This document shows positions 1 through 11,951 of a stretch of 64,000 bases of DNA, piece after piece. Both the position numbers and the translations under genes were made by a program. The DNA lies in assembly GCA_019054805.1 (NCBI GenBank), contig JAHQIY010000008.1, positions 4,325,501 to 4,389,500 of the forward strand, given 5' to 3'. Source of the stretch: Brachionus manjavacas (lineage: Eukaryota; Rotifera; Eurotatoria; Ploima; Brachionidae). The notes under the pieces are model-generated. The model saw only the letters and a program-made list of their open reading frames with translations. It made no database searches and had not been told where the DNA came from. Within the stretch, counting starts at the first letter, position 1, and each line of letters opens with the position of its first letter.

Positions 1-300
1 AACACCTGCCACACTGAAAGTCTGAGGAGGATTCTCGGGATACCCTGACCTGAGACATTGTCGATTGCTGGCCTATACATAAAAACAAATTCAGAGCCAT
101 TAAGTCAGTGTATTAAAAATAAAAGACTGTGATGGACTTAGAATGAAAGAAACACTGAAAGTTAAGGTAGCATGAAAAAGGGCGACGTAAAGTAGCACGA
201 CCATCAGTAACACGAAGGTCAAGAATACAAAAGACCTCATCGAAATGAGAATGAATAGTGAAAGAAGTAAGGGTAAAAGCGAAAAATCAACTTGACTGGA
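1..300 (+). mobile_element. Decayed LINE reverse-transcriptase 3' end (RTE/CR1-like tail)
   Basis: Translation of the + strand from about base 3 gives a broken peptide with the pattern CHTESLRRILGIP*PETLS, then ...EPLSQCIKNKRL. This resembles the tail of invertebrate endonuclease/reverse-transcriptase ORFs (LRRILGI-W-, -EP-, IRRRRW-W-GH). Several codons are now stops, including two at expected tryptophans. No intact ORF remains. It lies in what would be an intron or 3' region of the minus-strand STK11IP gene. Confidence 0.55.
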
Positions 301-559
301 CTTCCAAGTCTCTTATTTAAATTTGACTAGAATGAAACGTATATTACTGAGAATGCTTATTAGTTTGTAGGTAAGAAAGTTAATTTTTCCAATTTAAATC
401 ACTGTGCATTTTATTTTTCTTAGTTCTTATAAACAAAATCAAAAAAAGGCAATTTTTTTTCCTTTTTTAAATAGTTTCTGAGAATTTCTTTAAAAATTGA
501 TTAAAAATTTAAAATGATTTTAAATTTGCACAGTCTTAAATCAGAAATTAACTTTTGAA

Positions 560-800
560 AATGGCTAAAGAATCGGGTTAAAGTGTTTTTAAGCGGCAGA
601 TTGTTTTGGGTGATAGTGTCTCTAAATGGACAAGTGTTACTATTGACGCTCTTCAAGGTTCAGTTCTTAGACTTATTCTTTTCATCATTTGTGCAAATGT
701 TTTGGCAGCACACATAAAAAATAATTGTAAGATTTATGCTAAAATTATATCAGTGATTGACAACAATGGCACGAAAACATTTCTAATAACCAAATGTTTA
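560..800 (+). mobile_element. LINE reverse-transcriptase palm fragment
   Basis: The + strand reads GDSVSKWTSV..LQGSV then LILFII..NVLAAHIKN, matching the RT block usually written VLGDSxSxWxxVxSGVPQGSVLGPLLFxIYINDL. Only this block survives. The catalytic YADD region just downstream is not recognisable. The rest of 300-1117 is AT-rich sequence in which I see nothing else. Confidence 0.6.
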
Positions 801-1121
801 CTTTATACGAAAAGTTATAAAATATTTTAAAAATACTACTACTGCAACTGCTACTGCTCCTAAGGGGAGACTTTAAAAAAAGTGACAAATGATATATAGT
901 TGCTATACATTAGGAAAAATATCAAACCGCACAAAAATATGCACTTTTTGAAATTTGAGTTTTTTTTTTCATTAAGTAGCAGAATAAAAATCAGTATCTG
1001 ATTAGTTTAGGATAATTAAGTTATTCGAGGACATTCTAATTATTAACTTTGTCACTTTCTGTACAATTTTTTCTATTTTGTTTCGAATGAAAAAATTTCT
1101 TAAAAATATAAATAAACTTAC

Positions 1122-4100
1122 TCAGCGTCTATTTCTTTTATGAAATTCTTAAATTTGGTCATGTTGACAATTTCGCTTAGGCTAGAATATTCAAATTGAC
1201 CAAGAATTTCACTATTAGCCTCATCTTTTTCTATCAAATACTGTTCCCCTAAGCACAAAATGCTTATAACAGCACCTTCCGCACTATCATCACCACTTGC
1301 GCCATGATCATTAAACAACTGATCAATCTGATTTAATTCCAATGTTTTGTACACCACAAAACTCTCAACAATTTTCAAATTTAAATTCAAAAATTTATCT
1401 TTTTCTCGGTCGAACTCTTTTTCCAAATCAGTATTTAAATTCTGGGACATTCCAACTTTATTTGGTGGTTTTGGATCTTTATCCTCATTTGGCAACACTG
1501 ACAACCATCCTGTGCCATATTTTTGACGCATTTGTTTATAATATTCCAGTTCATTTTGGATACTATATGACTGTAGATTGGTAGAAAGAAGCGAGGAAGA
1601 AATTTGGGTGTTATCATGTTCTGAATCACTATCATTTTTTTTATTAATAATAATGTAATCAGATGCTTCACAATCGGTTTGTTCAATTAATATATTATTT
1701 GCTTTTAGTCGCAGAGAACTCGCTCCGCGCTTTTTTTGCATTTTAGGGTAGCTCGGACTTGAGCCGTCTTCACTGCTTTTTGAATTGGTCTCATCAATTG
1801 TGACTTTTCTTAAAAATTTTTTCGGACCATTGGAACTTTTTAGTTGATAGTTTTGGAAGTTTGCCCAACTTAAATTAGTGGCTTGTAATGATTGTTTAAA
1901 AGAATTTTTAGCTTTGATATTTTCTAATATTTCACGAATTGTCTGATCACAATTTGGATTTAATTTCACCGGGTTTTTGTTCAAATTTATCTTTTTAAAA
2001 TAATCAAAATCAAATTTATAAATAATAAATATTCTATTTACTTCTTTTAAACTGGATAAAAAGCGAATATTGCCCAATTCAATTAAAGTGCCTATTAAAT
2101 TGTTTGATATGTTAAATGTTTGTAAATTTCCAAGTTTTGACAAATCTTTCAAAAATTATTCAAATTTAAAAAAAGGATCACACCCAAAATGTGAACGTTC
2201 ACAAAAGTAATTCCCGATTTTTTTACTTCATTTTCGAACAATTCGTTCACATGATTTCAAAGATTTCATTTCATCTTGTTCAAAAAAATATCTTCTTTTC
2301 ACACGAATTAGTTATTATAAATTTTTTTATTTCATATTAGACATGGTTTAATTTTTTGTGTTTGAATTACAAAATGTATCCAATGTTGAAATTAAATTGA
2401 AAAACTACGATGTTTCAAAAATTTTTCAAAAAAAATTTATTTTAAGTTAATACTGCAAACATGAAAAACTTGTTTTTTTTTTTTTAAATTTTGACTTTGG
2501 GTTTGTGATATGATGATCCTAAAAGATAATATTTGTAGTTTAAAAAAATATCTACGTTCCGTTTTCCATTTTTCAAAAATTGATAAATTTACAATTCTTA
2601 TTACAATTGCTCGGTAAAAAATAAATAAATGAATTGTTTAAAAGTTAAAAAAGAATTTTCAATATTTTTTTCAAATTTCCAAACAAAAATTAAACTCATT
2701 CTATTACACCAAAGAGTTTAATTTCAAATATGAAAATATTTGCAATATTAACTTAAAAATTTTTTCTTGAAACTGAAAAAATATCTGAAACATCGCACTT
2801 TTTCAATGTTAATTCAACATTGGATACATTTTGTAATTCAAACACAAAAAATTATACCACTTTTTAATTTAATTAAATTGAAGAAAACTTAGAAAACAGG
2901 TGAAAAATTAAAATAAGAAATTTTGGTTCATAATAAAGAGTAATGGTGCTATTTTTTTGTAAAACGTAAATTACCAAGTAAATTTTCTTTTATGTATGTA
3001 TATATTTAGATCAACTTGATGGGGACAATTGAAATTTAAAACAAATTAAAAAGAATAAAAATTTACAAGATACTGATTAATATCATCAACCCTTTTTATT
3101 TTTTTTAACAACTAAAAAATAAGGCTTTGTGGATTTGGTCTCAAATAAATAATTTTTTTTTTTGATCAAAAAAATATATTTTTTAGATTTTTTGATTAGA
3201 TTGAGAAGAAATGTCATAATTGAAATTACAAAAAAAAAGTAAGGGAAATTTTACCAAAACTTTGTGAAAGTTTATTCACATTTTAGGGTAGACGCAAAAA
3301 ATAAATTAAAGCCTACTCGGAGCATTTAACTTTTCTATATTGTTGTAGCTTAAGTCCAAATATTCCAATTGAGAAGTAGATTCCGACTCACTTATACTAG
3401 GAATTTGTTCTAGCTTATTAAAACTCAAATTGATTCTTTTCAATTTGGGTAGATTCTTAAAAAATGAAATTAAAAAAAATTTAAAATTATTTTTTAACTA
3501 CATGTAAAAATTCATCACAATTTTTCAGATTATTATGACTCAAATCAAGTACTTCTATAGATGCCGCAAGTCTCAATGAATCATCCAAAGAGCTCAAATT
3601 ATTGTAGCTGAGCTTTAGAGTAGTCAGCTTGGGCCAAGACGATGGTGAGCTCTGATCCGCGCCACAAGATTGAATTAAGTCTTGCACCTTACTTATCGAT
3701 TTAAATGCAATCAAAGTTTCAAGTTGTTTCCTTAAGTTTTCCAGATCATAGATGTTTAGAACTGCAATGTTTTTCAATTCAAGATAGGTAATACTGCCAA
3801 ATATATTGAGTCTAAAAGAGTCATTGATTGATGTCTGTCCCAAATTAGAAGTAATTTTTAGACTGGTTATTTTGAACAAGAAATCTTGAATAAAGTGCAA
3901 TTGGTTCGATTGATAGAGTAAAATGAATTCTTTGGTATTTGTTAAATTGAGCACCGAGCTTTTTCGCCTTGAGTATTTGTCAGTGTTTTCGTGACTGGGA
4001 CGGTCCCTGTGAATGATTTGCTGCAAATATTCATGTAAAACGATTAGCTGATCGCTTCTTAAACACAGTTTAGAGTCTTTATCGAATAATTTGTCACCTA

Positions 4101-4149
4101 TAATTAAAATCTTAAATGCTTTGATCAAAGTTTTATTAAAGTTTACCAT
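1122..4149 (-). CDS. STK11IP: STK11IP (LKB1-interacting protein 1), 5' part of the gene, 3' exons outside the window
   Basis: Leucine-rich-repeat scaffold that in vertebrates binds the kinase LKB1/STK11. Exons on the minus strand: 4149-3502, 3455-3317, 2145-1122. Junctions keep frame (phases 0, 1), and the last donor, GA|GTAAGT at 1121, leads out of the window. About 603 codons are seen; the human protein is about 1,090 aa. The family-typical block is clear: LETLIAFKSISKVQDLI, a CGAD, then SYNNLSSLDDSLRL and LSHNNLKNCDEFL, matching the human LSACGGD..SYNALTALDSSLRL..LSHN order. Exon 2 adds LRRs (LSFNKLEQIPS, LDLSYNNIEKLN). Exon 3 ends the LRRs and continues into a polar linker with KKRGASS and a YKQMRQKYGTGWL segment like the human FRERFGRNWL. 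The start is the first in-frame ATG; the frame stays open upstream without ATG. The 1,171-nt second intron contains a MITE. Confidence 0.85.
2190..2203. repeat. Perfect 14-bp palindrome TGTGAACGTTCACA
   Basis: Lies in the large STK11IP intron. The half-site resembles the GTTCACATTTGAG motif of the pogo-like element at 17431-18087, so it may be a relic of that family rather than a regulatory site. Confidence 0.4.
2341..2860. mobile_element. MITE with ~110-bp terminal inverted repeats in the STK11IP intron
   Basis: The left arm from 2341 (TGGTTTAATTTTTTGTG...) and the right arm ending near 2860 are reverse complements over at least 40 near-identical bases, with weaker similarity inward to roughly 110 bases. 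The centre is AT-rich and non-coding. A third end of the same family sits at 58909-58990. No target-site duplication could be defined, so the superfamily is unknown. Confidence 0.8.
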
Positions 4150-4504
4150 TTTGACGCAAAAATTTACAAAATTCAACAAGCATTAAATAATTCTTGTGAT
4201 TTTGATTTTGTTTAATGAAGCTCATTTTTTACATAACAAAAGGATATTTACAGAAAAACCCTAGTTCAGGCGAAAAAAATAATGATCAACTGATGAATTA
4301 TTCGAAAATTTAAATTAGTAAATTAAATTGGAAAATATGTAATTAATGCAAAATAGAGAAATATTCAAAATTTTTGAGTAAAATTTTTTTAACTTTTTGA
4401 TTAGGTTTATTTTTTGCTAAATAATTAAATTTAACAACTTTTTGAATTTCATTTAAAAGAAAAACAATGCAAATTAATAAAAATATAAATTCAAATAAAA
4501 AATT

Positions 4505-5930
4505 CGACTAATTATTTATTTTTATTTGTTTATTTGTGCCGATCTAAAGCTCCTTCGGATTAAAAAAAAAAAATTTAACTAAAAATAAAATAAAAGTAAA
4601 TTAAGCTAAAGTGTAATATAAAAGAAAATTAAAATGACGTGAAAAATTAATGAAAAGTGCAACATGTTTAAGTATTGAACAGATAAGGAAAAAAAGAAAA
4701 AATAGTAAGGTAGCAATTACACAATAAAAAAGGGGATTTTGTATATCTTTATTCGAAACCCATTTGTATAATAGAACGACTCAGTCCTGTCTTAACATGT
4801 CTCTCATTCAACTCAAAAAGTCGATTCGAGACTAATAGTAATTTAAGTTTATTTAAGGCCTCGTGATGTAAAATGTTGAGGAATGAGAAAGAGTTAAGAC
4901 ATGGGAGCGTTTAACCCAAAATGGATCCAACTAAAGATTTATAAAGGTTTCCTTAAGTTTTATTATTTAGACCCCATTTTTTATTCGACAAAATCTTAAT
5001 TAAATTGAGCCTTGAATAACAACTTTCTTTAATTTCATCTATAATTGAATTAAAATTTAATTTAGAATCGAATTTTATACCAAGAAACTTTGTCTCTTTT
5101 TGTCTAATGATTTTGTTTACAAAGATTCTTAAGTCAGGTCAGCCTTTTCCTTGTTAAATTTTGAAAAGAACATCGAACACGACTTTTCAACTGATATTTT
5201 CATTTCCTTTTGTAAAGCCACTATTCTAATAGTACTTATTGATCTTATTTTCTAAATTACCCTGTTTCTTAAAAAAGTGACGCAAAAAGGAGGAAGTATT
5301 CATTATTTGTTTTATTTCTTTTAGGGATATCATTGATAAATATACTGAATATCAATAGATTATTAACCGAGCTTTGAGGAAAACCTGCAGTCACTGAAAA
5401 TTCTTCAGTGATATAACCATTTGCGTTTACTTTGAATTTGCTTAGGTCTAGAAAAGACTTTACCCAGTGAATGAGGTATTTATTCATTTGTTTATCTGTT
5501 CCTAGCTAATGCTCATTCAGAATAAAAAATAAAAAATACAAAAATACAAAAAATAAAAATAAAATATTTTAAGTTAAAAATATTGAAATATAGAGACAAA
5601 AAAATTTACTATGAAATAAAAGTCTTTTTTAAGATGGTTAATCTTTTTGTTTCTTATAATTTCAATAATTATTATTCAATTTTTTGCTTTTTATAAGAAA
5701 TTTTTTTCAATTTTTTTTCCGCTTTCGACCAGGTAGTGTGGGAGGTTCATTTTTTTAAGCTTGTATATTAGTACGTCATGCCAGACTCTGTCAAAAAACA
5801 AAGCATTGACTTTTTTCTTTCTATTAAAGAATAAAACAAATTTTTGTGTAAAAATATTCTCGGCAGTTCGTTTGTGTTTGATAAAACCCGACTGTTCCCC
5901 AGTCGATTCAAATTTTCTGTCTCATGCGTA
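4505..5930 (-). mobile_element. Degenerate LINE (minus strand) with structured 3' tail
   Basis: Reading the minus strand from about 5930 downward gives QSGFIKHKRTAENIF, then FFDRVWHDVLIYKL, then GYITEEFSVTAGFPQSSV and IFINDIPKRNKTNNEY (5487-5269), then a C-terminal block with ILHHEALNKLKLL..SNRLFELNERHV around 4880-4780. These are successive RT blocks in the right order but in different frames with stops. The 3' end (4562-4512) has the family tail CCGAAGGAGCTTTAGATCGGCAC followed by an A-rich AAATA-type run. Confidence 0.75.
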
Positions 5931-7110
5931 ATACAGACTGATACTTACATGTTACAGATATTTTTGTCTGTAATTTTTATGAGTTGAAAAAAAATATAAT
6001 ATTCACTTAAGTCTTTTTTAAGTGATGATTTGAATTTATGTACAATATAAAATAGTTTTAAGTCCTACAAATTTTGAATCAAAAATTTTTAAAGTATTTT
6101 TTTGCATTTTAGATATTTTATTTTAGAAAATAGCGATTTTACGAGAATCTTGAGTTAAAATTCCTAAAATATCAAGACAAAGACTTAAAAAAGAAACAAA
6201 TTGTTCATTTTAAATAAAAGACTCTCCAAAAAGTCCAAAAAGACTTCTACACTTCTACAGATAAAGAGTTTTGAATAATCATGAAAATTAACTAAATTAA
6301 TGTGAATGTTAATACCAAATTATATTTAAGTTTTTGGATAGTTTTTTACCGTATTCTCTTGTTAAATACATTACTTAGATGCATGTATTCAACACCACCT
6401 CGTCCATGTCAAATAATTCTTAGCTTACACCAGTTAGTCCAAAGACATGTTTTAAGCCTTGAATCTGAGTCAAAAACAAATAGTTTAAATCCTGCATCAA
6501 GATTATGGTATTTAGTGTTTTATTTTTATGTAGATTTAGGACTTAATAAATATCTTTGTGCACACTGTGTTAAGAAAGTTTAAACATGGACGTATTAGTT
6601 TTGAATGCAAGCACAAATGTTTTATTTCGATTTACGAAGCTGCAATATCTATTAAGGGAATACGATAATTTATTTTTTTTATCATATGGTTTTTTATTGT
6701 TTTCTTTTTAAAATTTAAAATAATTGTACCATTTAATAGTTAAATTTTATCAAAAATAAAATGTAACTTCTAAATAAATATTTACAATTGTAAATTTTAA
6801 TTTTTCTATTTAATTTGTCATACTAATTGATCTATAATTTGATGGATCTTTTATTTGAGATGATTTTTTAGGGATCATATTTGAAATTTTCCAAGCTCTC
6901 GGAATCGTGCCATGTTCAAGACTTAGATTAAATAGATAAATTATTTCTTTTAAAGTATTCAGGGAAATTTTTTAAAATTAAATTATGAATTTGAACTAGT
7001 CCTGATGGTCCATTACCATCAGTTTTTTTAGGACCAAAAACAGTGCATTCTAGGTAATTGGTTCGTTAATAGAATGTTGTTTGTTGTCTTCGAAAAAATT
7101 TTAGCTAAAA
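5931..7110. other. AT-rich stretch without a recognised gene
   Basis: An open frame at 6302-6583 (+) could encode about 93 residues, with a Pro/Cys stretch and no family I recognise. It is flanked by stop-rich sequence, with no splice context I can defend. 6860-7080 may be more LINE debris. Nothing else is supported here. Confidence 0.3.
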
Positions 7111-7111
7111 T

Positions 7112-7165
7112 CAATTATTTATTTATTTATTTAATTAAGCCTCATAGGCAAGTTTATATAAAAAA
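7112..7165 (-). mobile_element. LINE 3'-end signature with (AAATA)n tail
   Basis: The minus strand reads CTTGCCTATGAGGCTTAATT followed by repeated AAATA. This is a short hairpin-like terminus plus pentamer tail of the kind seen on other LINE ends in this window (28265, 43483). Confidence 0.5.
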
Positions 7166-7261
7166 ATAAAAAAAAATAAAAAAAATTACAAAAAAAATAT
7201 CTATCTAAGTTAATTACATAGTTACATAAAAATTACAAATGAAATTGAATTATCTAGAAGA

Positions 7262-7900
7262 ATCTAATAATAATAATAATAATAAAAGCTACAGCAGACT
7301 AGCTGCGGAGCAAGGCTATTTATAGACTTGCTATGGTAGCTGTCTGATTTCAACATAATCCATCATAATGACACACTTATGTAAATATAAATAAAAAAAT
7401 AAATAAATTAATTATTTTGTTTTAGATAATTATCAAGTTTGTTTTTGAAATCATTTTTAGATTTTGCATTAACAACTTCAGTCGGTAATTTGTTCCACGC
7501 GTTATCTACTTTTAGTAATTCATTTAAAATATTAAAATAATGGAAAAAGTTTTGTTTTTGTGACAAATTATAACTAATGAGTGAAACAACATATTCAATT
7601 GAATCAACCAAACCACGATTGTTCTTAAAAATATGATCAATTACAACAAGTGACGTCTTAGGACTGTAATCTAACGTATCAATATGTATTTTTTTTTCCA
7701 CGTTTATTGTTTGTTTACAAAATGAGACATTTTTTTGGTCAAAGAAATTATAATGATCTTTCAAAAAAATATAAACCAATAAGTCTTTGCAAATTTTACT
7801 TTGACGTATTATCTTCAAAAAAGAAATCTTGTGTTTCAAATTCATTTGTTCTATTGACTCGACTTTTACTGCTTCTAACATTTACCCATCTTTTTCCTAG
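7262..7900 (-). mobile_element. LINE RT C-terminal fragment with open ORF, (TTA)n tail
   Basis: The minus-strand frame 7881-7408 is open for 157 codons and ends VDNAWNKLPTEVVNAKS...FKNKLDNYLKQNN, the usual 'WN-LP..VV-A-S-N-FK--LD' end of CR1/Jockey-type reverse transcriptases. Its 3' UTR (about 7350-7286) folds AGCTAC..GTAGCT and is followed by a TTATTATTA run. The same UTR recurs on the + strand at 51612-51690. The 5' end is truncated near 7900. Confidence 0.75.
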
Positions 7901-8103
7901 TTGATCAAATCACAGTTAGAGTTAAATACTGATAGACCAAAGTTTAGTAGTACAATTAGAGGGTAGAATATTTATTTAAGACGAACAGACAAAGCTTAGC
8001 TCTAAAGATAAATTATTAATTTGTGTGATCAGTTTGCAAAGATCAATTAAACTATAAATTTAAACAAAAATATATTGAATACAGTACAGATAAATACAGC
8101 ATC

Positions 8104-8253
8104 ATGAAATTAAAGCTGAATTATTTTTGTTTATTTTGCAATTGTGGATTCAGACAACCATTGATTGAATTTTCTATTGGTGGTGGACAAACAACGTTGA
8201 GATGTAAATGCAAAAAATCTAAAGTGCTCTGTAATTCAGGGTGTCATGGTTAA
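8104..8253 (+). pseudogene. Short cysteine-rich reading frame, probable transposon relic
   Basis: Forty-nine codons from an ATG contain CNCGF and then RCKCKKSKVLCNSGCHG before a stop. Reading past the stop, NNSCKNK would continue the same Cys pattern, so the stop looks secondary. Cys-rich tails with a C-x-C-K-K spacing occur in several transposon-encoded proteins. I cannot name the family. It ends 60 bp before a large inverted-repeat element. Confidence 0.35.
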
Positions 8254-8313
8254 AATAACTCTTGTAAGAATAAGTGAATTCGATTTATCTTAATTCTCGT
8301 CAGTATTTATTTA

Positions 8314-10265
8314 CAGTGGTGTTGTGATATCTGTATTTTACTATTTTTTACTAAACGTAAAATTACGTAATTTAAATTTAAATTACGAAATTAAAATTTA
8401 GTGAATCTACGGTATTTAACGTAAATTTTTTATATTTTTCGTAAAATAAAAAAAAAGTAAAAATTAAAATTTTCAAAATTAAACGGAAATTTTGACATAT
8501 TTAAGACATTTTTTGTTTTTTCTAGTTTTTATTTTAAAAAAAAAAAATTTACTTTTTTTTTACCTTTTTATACGTAAATTATGATAAATTTTAATTAAGA
8601 AGAGTAAAAAAAAAGGAAAATATTGAATTTTTTTATTACAAAAGTTTGGAAATAAACGAAAAAACATATCGATTTTACCTGTAAAAAAAATGTCGAAAAA
8701 AATATAGAATTCAAAATTATACAAATGAATAAATTAATTTTATTTCAATTTTTTTCTTTATCAATTAGTGAATTATTACCTTAAACTTCTAAAGATGCTT
8801 TAATTAGTGATGAAATCGAATCATAATAGAAACTTGAACAGATAAAAAATTTGAACAGACAATTGAATGTGCAATTTAGTCGAATAAAATCTTGAATACC
8901 AATTAAATTTGAATTTTAATTTGATTCATTTTTACTTTTGAAATTAGATTCGAAAACTGTCTGTTTTGGAAAAATTCGAACTAAATTTAAATTTGAAAAG
9001 CAATTTGAAATTAAAATAAAATCACATAAAAAATAAAAAATATTAAAATTTGAAAAAAATATTTGAAAAATTTATAATTAAAATTTTATTTAAAATTCAA
9101 AAATTTTTTATGAATATTTTATCATTTTTTATGTTCTATAAGTTGACTGTTTATTATTTTTTTTGAGGACAGATTATCAGTCTAAAAAACTTAGTTGAAG
9201 AGTTAAACAGGCACACTATAGTATATAAGTTGTTTTAAATATTGAGCCTGTAAAGTTTTGAAAAAAATAAAGTAAAACTGTCGCATTTTTTATTATATTT
9301 TCATTAGAAGTTGACTTCTCTAATTATTATCCTATTTTAAATGACCACATAAAGATAGATATTTTTAAAAAATTGTATTCATTGCATTTTTATATTTTAT
9401 TTTATTCTCTTTTTTCTATAAATATTATTCTGCTTAAATTAAATGTAATGAATAAATAAATTTGAGTTTTTCACTGTCATTTTCATTAAGAGAAATTTTT
9501 TTATGTGGAGAATTGTGTAAAGGGCAATTTAAATCAAATGAGCAAAGAAAATTTTAAAAAATTAGGAAAAATTTTGGTGACTTCTCAAAATCTGACAGAA
9601 TCAGATATTAATATCCGAATAGCATCAAAACTCAATTTACTTTTTGAAATTTTTTTTTGAATTTTTCTTTAAATTTTTTTGTTTTTCAATCATTTTTTTT
9701 ATTTTTTTCAAATACAAAATCAAATATTTATTATTTTCGGTTTTATATTCAAAATTTTTCTTTTTTCAAATTTTAATTCGAATGTTTTAGATATTCAATT
9801 TTAAAATTAAAATGAAATAATATTTAAATATATTCTTAAAATTTTTTTATATTCAATTTTTATATTCGAAGCTGATTTCCGTTCGAAAAGCTACTTATTC
9901 AAATATGGGTGCATATTCGATTTCATCACTAGCTTTAATAATCTGTCACTAATCGTTAAATTCTCAAATTAGTCTCATGTTTAACTTAACTCTATTTTTT
10001 TTCTACATATAGTCTTAGTCTATGTTCTGTCTTTCTATATTTTGAAAAAAATTCTTCAAAAATAAAAAACTAGAATAAAAAACAAAAAAATTCTTAAAAT
10101 TGTCAAAATTTAGGTTAATTTTGAACATTTTGATTTTAACTTTTTTTTCTATTTTTACGAAAAATATAATAAATTTACGTAAAATACCGTAGATTCACTA
10201 AATTTACGATATTTTACGTAAAATATAGTAAAAAATAGAAAAATACAGATATCGTAACACCAATG
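8314..10265. mobile_element. 1.95-kb element with long terminal inverted repeats and TA flanks
   Basis: The left end CAGTGGTGTTGTGATATCTG and the right end (reverse complement CATTGGTGTTACGATATCTG) are flanked by TA on both sides. Similarity continues inward through ACTATTTTTTACT and the TTTACG-rich segments for about 150 bp. The interior is extremely AT-rich, with no transposase recognised. The TA duplication and CA(G/T)TG termini suggest a Tc1/mariner/pogo-like non-autonomous element (inference). Confidence 0.7.
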
Positions 10266-10870
10266 TAATGTATTTACCTAATTTTTTTTCAGTAAATTAT
10301 CGTACATATCAAAATATACGATAGCATACTTAAATATTAAACTGTGAGGTTTTCAAATCTTTGCTCAGATTATAAATTGAATTTAAAATGAAGTACTTAT
10401 TCACCGGATGCTTTGTCGTCACCCGTTATTGACCATGTTTCTTAATGCAATTAAATAAATTAATAAATAATTGTGGAATAATTAAAAAATCTGAATAAAT
10501 TTCGCCATAACCTAATACTATTTTATGCTAATTGAAGTTACTTTTAAAAAAGAAAGCCTTTTTAGTCTATGCTTATCTTGAAAGAATATGGTAAAAGCAT
10601 AGATTAAACTTGAATGAACGTTTACAAAAAGAGCAATAAATTTTTTGAGAAAAAAAAAACTTCATTAATTTATTTTTGTTAATAAAAATTTAAAATTAAA
10701 AAATTTAAAGACATTTAACAAAACATCGACGAACTTAATTTATTTTAATTATGATTTTTTAAGTATTAAATTTTGCAATTTTTAAAAAAGAATAAAATTT
10801 CTAGCATAGATATTTTAGAGTTTTTCTTGTAAGTCCAAGGCGCCCATTGAAACAATCATCCAGCATCCAA

Positions 10871-11800
10871 ATGAATTCGAGCCATCCAAATTCTAATCAA
10901 TCCAGACGTCTCTCGGAGCGGTCATCAGGGGGCCAAGCAAATTCTGGCAAAAAAAGCCTGAACGTCAGCCATCAGTCAGTAATGGGATTTTTATATTCGT
11001 TTATCATTTACATTATCAAACGAATTGTTTTTTGTCCTGTGAACATAAAAGTTGGAATTTATCTAATGGCCCTAATAGTATGCTCATTAATCAAAGACTT
11101 CAAAATTATCTCTCCGACTTACTACTTAGCTTATAAAAACAACATATTCAATAAGTTTTTTGTGAAAATAGGCTGGGGATGGACACTGGCTGTTTTGACA
11201 CCATTTGTTATCATGACGTCCAGCATTTACAACTGCTTTAATCTCATTCTAATGAAAAATCACTTGATTCGAATTTTTGTGGCAACTATTTTTTGGTTTA
11301 CTTTCACTTCTGTTTTCGAGTATATTGACAATCAAACGGGAAATTGTGCCAAAAACGAGTTTAAGAGCAAAATGTCTTGCAAGATGAATCAGCAAGAGTG
11401 GCTAAATGGATTTGACATTAGTGGTCACACTTTTTTGCTAATGCACAGTTTATTCTTGATGAATGAAGAAAGCGCTGTTTTTTCCACTTGGACTAAAATT
11501 TATGACAACCTAGAAAAAAGGGAAAATTTGGAAAGCAGTAATGAGAGATTTTATAGAAAAGCCAAGGATCTACATCAAAAATTGACACCGTTTGTAAATT
11601 TTAATTTTATCCTTATTGGTCTACTGGCACTTTTGTGGGAAGTGATGCTGCTGAGTACATGTCTTTTCTTTCATACCATGTTGCACAAGCTATTGGCAGC
11701 TTTCTGTGCAATTGTGATATGGTTTTTGACTTATAAAAATTGGTTTGCTGATCAGAATTCACCGCTTTCGCCTGGATTGCCTCTATATGGTTCTGTATAA
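10871..11800 (+). CDS. FITM2: Fat storage-inducing transmembrane protein (FITM/FIT2)
   Basis: ER membrane protein. Members of the family bind and hydrolyse fatty acyl-CoA and promote lipid-droplet budding. Single exon, 309 aa, starting at the ATG that opens MNSSHPNSNQSRRL. The frame is open upstream only from a non-ATG codon. A Ser/Gln-rich cytosolic N-terminus (about residues 1-35) is followed by about six hydrophobic segments. The hallmark GFDISGHTFLL near residue 188 and a second His in FFHTMLHKL near residue 268 match the two family catalytic histidines (known for the family). A poly(A) signal AATAAA lies at 11851-11856. ZNHIT3 starts only 151 bp beyond the stop on the same strand. Paralogue assignment (FITM1 versus FITM2) rests on the usual invertebrate situation of one FIT2-like gene. 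Confidence 0.88.
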   Translation: MNSSHPNSNQSRRLSERSSGGQANSGKKSLNVSHQSVMGFLYSFIIYIIKRIVFCPVNIKVGIYLMALIVCSLIKDFKIISPTYYLAYKNNIFNKFFVKIGWGWTLAVLTPFVIMTSSIYNCFNLILMKNHLIRIFVATIFWFTFTSVFEYIDNQTGNCAKNEFKSKMSCKMNQQEWLNGFDISGHTFLLMHSLFLMNEESAVFSTWTKIYDNLEKRENLESSNERFYRKAKDLHQKLTPFVNFNFILIGLLALLWEVMLLSTCLFFHTMLHKLLAAFCAIVIWFLTYKNWFADQNSPLSPGLPLYGSV

Positions 11801-11864
11801 AAAATAATTGTTGTTTGGTAATGGCTTTTTTTGTTTTATTTAAAATTTTAAATAAACGATTTTC

Positions 11865-11926
11865 AATTTTAATTTTTGAATTTGAGTCTGATAGCTCAAT
11901 TCCATGTCCTTTTGTTCAATTTTTAA
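11865..11926. repeat. 62-bp exact direct repeat, copy 1 (FITM/ZNHIT3 intergenic)
   Basis: Identical over 62 bases to 13964-14025. Copy 1 sits between the FITM poly(A) signal and the ZNHIT3 start codon, i.e. in the probable ZNHIT3 promoter/5' UTR. It contains GAGTCTGATAGCTCAATTCC. Confidence 0.9.
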
Positions 11927-11951
11927 ATTAAAATTTTTTGTTTTCAAAGAA

